From NCBI GenBank assembly GCA_007135995.1, contig SLHU01000028.1, positions 1-14,388 on the forward strand: DNA of 14,388 nucleotides, given 5' to 3'. Under the pieces are notes generated by a model. The model searched no databases. It was not told the origin of the DNA and saw nothing but the letters and a program-made list of their open reading frames with translations. The number at the start of each line of letters is the position of its first letter. Position 1 is the stretch's first letter. The DNA is from Clostridiales bacterium (GTDB lineage: Bacteria > Bacillota > Clostridia > Saccharofermentanales > UBA5734). Below are positions 12,231-14,388 of this stretch, one piece after another. The position numbers and the translations under genes are program-made.

Positions 12231-14388
12231 TCATCGGCTGCTATATCCGTTCTTATACTGGCCGTTGCTGCCTTGCTGGCCGCTTTGCGGACTCTTGTTG
12301 CCACGCATTGAATCGTACATGTTTTTATCGTTGAACGTCACATTAATAGACGCGGTAAAATGTTCATTATTTTGCGTTTTAAGCAGCAGGCCGATAATCG
12401 CCTCGGTCACCGCTGAGGTATCAAGCTGGCTGAAAGCCTTGCGGATTTTCCAGACAGCATCCAGCTCACGTTCTGTCAGAAGCAGCTCTTCACGCCGCGT
12501 TCCGGATTTATTGATATCAATGGCAGGGAAGATCCGTTTTTCTGAAAGCTTTCTGTCAAGATAAACTTCCATATTGCCGGTTCCCTTAAACTCTTCAAAA
12601 ATGACCTCATCCATCCTTGAGCCGGTTTCGATCAGTGAGGTGGCGATAATGGTCAGGCTGCCGCCATTTTCAATATTCCTGGCAGCACCGAAAAACCGCT
12701 TCGGTCCATAAAGCGCACCAGGATCGAGTCCGCCTGACAGTGTCCGCCCGGTCGGGTTAATTGTCAGATTGTATGCTCTGGCCAGCCGCGTCATGCTGTC
12801 AAGAAGGATGACGACATCCTGCCCAAGCTCAACCAGACGCATCGCACGCTCAAGAACCAGCTCAACCACCTTCGTATGGTTTTCCGGCGTTCTGTCAAAT
12901 GTTGAATAAACAACTTCACCATTGATTGAGCGCTGCATGTCTGTTACTTCTTCCGGACGTTCGTCAATCAGCAGGACAATCAATTTCGATTCAGCGTTAT
13001 TCAGGCTGATCGCATTGGCTATTTTCTGAAGCAGAATGGTCTTACCCGCCTTTGGCGGAGAAACAATCATGCCTCTCTGACCTTTGCCAATGGGCGCTAT
13101 CAGATCAATAATCCTTGTTGATAATTCGTTGCGGGTACTTTCAAGAACCAGACGCTCATCCGGATAAATAGGTGTCAGCTTGTCGAAATGCGGTCTTTGC
13201 TGCATTTTCTCGGGCGGCAGACCATTGACTTCCTTAATATATAAGAGCGCCTGATAGCGGTCGGTCTCACGTTGAAGCTTGACAGGACCAACAACAAAAT
13301 CACCTTGCCGCAAGTTGAATCTGCGGATATACTGCGGCGGCACATAAATATCTTTTGAACCCTGGAGATAGTTGTCTTTTCTTAAAAACCCATACCCATC
13401 CGGCATTATCTCAAGAACACCAGACTGAACTTCACCAGCCTCAACAGGAGGCCGTTTACCTTTTGCCTGATCTGAATCGCCAGTCTGAGGCTGTCTTCTG
13501 TCGTTTTTCTGCTCTGGTCTTGTATCTGGTCTTGTATCTGGCCTTGTATCCGGCCTTGTCTCTGGTCTAGTCTGCTGTCTGCTGCCGGATCTGTTTCTGT
13601 CATGTATGTTTTTCGAATGTGACTGGTTAACAGGACCTTGCCTGTCTGACTTTTCAACACGTCTGTCCTGTTCCTGATCCGAAGCGGCCGAAGCGGCTTC
13701 AGGTGATGCATCGTCAGATGAAATCTGTTTCTTTGCGGGCTTATGAGCAGATGGGGCTTGTTTTGGCTCAAATTTAATGACTTGCTGATGCTCATCAGAC
13801 TGACCGGCAAGCGCGGTTTCAGCTTTGGTCTGGTTTTTATTATCAGTATTTTTCGCAGTATCTGCTGCTTTTTGATTTTCCTGGCTTGTCGCTTTTGAAT
13901 CTGCCGGCGCCTGCTTTTCAGCATCGCCTTCTTTTGTCTTAGGTTGTGACGCTTTTTTTGTCCGGGCAGGTGTTGTTTTTTTTGCTGCGACTCTTTTCCG
14001 AGTTCCGGCTGTCTTTTTACCGGATCCATCAGCAGTGGTTTCTTCAGATACAGCCTGCTGATTTTTTTTGCTCTCGGATTCTTGACCAGTACCTGTCCCG
14101 GATAAATCCGCTTCAGCACGATTTACTGTTTTTGCCGGAGACTTGCCGTCTGAAGTTTCACCAGTGGCTTTAGCTACTGGTTTTCTTCTTCTGCCAGCTG
14201 TTTTTCCTGCAGTTTTTTTCTGTGCGATTTCAGTTTCCTTCTGCTGATCAGATTTTACATCTGTCTGCTGTTTACCCTCGGTCCCGGCCGGATCAGTTTG
14301 ATCAGCATCAGTTTCGCTTATTTTTTTTCTTCCGCCCGCTGTTGTTTTTTTCACAGTGCGTGTTTTCGTCTTTTTATCGGCTGCCGTC
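12231..14388 (-). CDS. rho: Transcription termination factor Rho with long N-terminal extension (5' end beyond window)
   Basis: Hexameric RNA helicase that ends transcription. The frame is open to the right edge, so the true start may lie outside; a GTG at 14352-14354 would give 707 residues, and numbering below uses it. The core has the RNA-binding OB domain (about 306-375, [15 protein letters not shown]), Walker A SPPKAGKT (432-439), Walker [11 protein letters not shown] (514-523), and the Q/R-loop segment from [18 protein letters not shown] to GTGNMEV (538-596). All look intact. Residues 1-300 are low-complexity, with Lys/Thr/Ala-rich histone-H1-like blocks (46-65, 112-135) and a tandem RPDT repeat (262-280). 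A Gly/Gln/Asn/Ser-rich tail ends the protein. Such extensions vary among Rho proteins and can bind RNA or promote self-assembly. The domain identity is certain; the role of the extension is inferred. Confidence 0.97.
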   Translation of the reverse strand, partial: TAADKKTKTRTVKKTTAGGRKKISETDADQTDPAGTEGKQQTDVKSDQQKETEIAQKKTAGKTAGRRRKPVAKATGETSDGKSPAKTVNRAEADLSGTGTGQESESKKNQQAVSEETTADGSGKKTAGTRKRVAAKKTTPARTKKASQPKTKEGDAEKQAPADSKATSQENQKAADTAKNTDNKNQTKAETALAGQSDEHQQVIKFEPKQAPSAHKPAKKQISSDDASPEAASAASDQEQDRRVEKSDRQGPVNQSHSKNIHDRNRSGSRQQTRPETRPDTRPDTRPDTRPEQKNDRRQPQTGDSDQAKGKRPPVEAGEVQSGVLEIMPDGYGFLRKDNYLQGSKDIYVPPQYIRRFNLRQGDFVVGPVKLQRETDRYQALLYIKEVNGLPPEKMQQRPHFDKLTPIYPDERLVLESTRNELSTRIIDLIAPIGKGQRGMIVSPPKAGKTILLQKIANAISLNNAESKLIVLLIDERPEEVTDMQRSINGEVVYSTFDRTPENHTKVVELVLERAMRLVELGQDVVILLDSMTRLARAYNLTINPTGRTLSGGLDPGALYGPKRFFGAARNIENGGSLTIIATSLIETGSRMDEVIFEEFKGTGNMEVYLDRKLSEKRIFPAIDINKSGTRREELLLTERELDAVWKIRKAFSQLDTSAVTEAIIGLLLKTQNNEHFTASINVTFNDKNMYDSMRGNKSPQSGQQGSNGQYKNGYSSR
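13513..13572 (-). repeat. Five 12-bp tandem repeats within rho
   Basis: Plus-strand units TCTGGTCTTGTA (twice), TCTGGCCTTGTA, TCCGGCCTTGTC and TCTGGTCTAGTC run in register from 13513 to 13572. They encode RP(D/E)T repeats in the Rho N-terminal extension. A 12-bp unit keeps the frame, so copy number could change by slippage without inactivating Rho. Confidence 0.85.

Noticed and set aside
13406..14119. Minus-strand 237-codon frame inside rho in another frame
   Set aside because: It is a shadow of the low-complexity Rho extension; its Lys/Gln/Arg-rich product arises from the same skewed codons.

Overview
The window looks like a chromosomal core-gene region of a member of the Bacillota (Firmicutes), most likely a Clostridia-like anaerobe of medium GC. 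The grounds are strong AGGAGG-type ribosome binding sites, the block rpsF-ssb-rpsR-rplI-dnaB, the block rho-rpmE-DUF1385-prmC ... prfA-sua5, the zinc-binding (C+) forms of S18 and L31, and the Bacillota families DUF951 and DUF1836. Species cannot be named from the sequence. Almost everything is on the minus strand, so the text below follows transcription from right to left.

Right part (14388 to 9382). A Rho factor with a very long, low-complexity, basic N-terminal extension runs off the right edge. It is followed by rpmE (L31), with its own consensus promoter, a folded leader and a terminator. Then come a DUF1385 membrane protein with a disordered insert and prmC, which methylates release factors; these two overlap by 7 bases.

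Middle (9381 to 6115). Where prmC and prfA are usually adjacent in related genomes, four genes intervene. They are a small zinc-ribbon-like DUF951 protein, a DUF1836 protein preceded by a 20-bp palindrome and a possible leader peptide, and, on the plus strand, a two-gene operon. That operon encodes an IscU/NifU-like scaffold homologue and a GGGtGRT-family protein of unknown function. It ends in a strong terminator, followed by a cluster of GACAC-core repeats that may be a mobile-element relic. This is the accessory-looking part of the window.

Left-centre (6114 to 3371). prfA (RF1) has an extended -10 promoter and overlaps by 4 bases a gene fusing two complete enzymes: Sua5-type threonylcarbamoyl-AMP synthase (tRNA t6A pathway) and a low-molecular-weight phosphatase with YwlE-type protein-arginine-phosphatase signatures. 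prfA, prmC, rho, the t6A enzyme and the ribosomal proteins make this a translation and termination neighbourhood.

Left part (3205 to 1). A consensus promoter and an S6:S18-type leader precede rpsF (GTG start), ssb and rpsR, closed by a clear terminator. rplI and dnaB follow. The region upstream of rplI carries four TGATCA sites at 21, 21 and 27 bp spacing, two of which form a long hairpin. dnaB is cut by the left edge. No tRNA, rRNA, CRISPR array or intact insertion sequence was seen.
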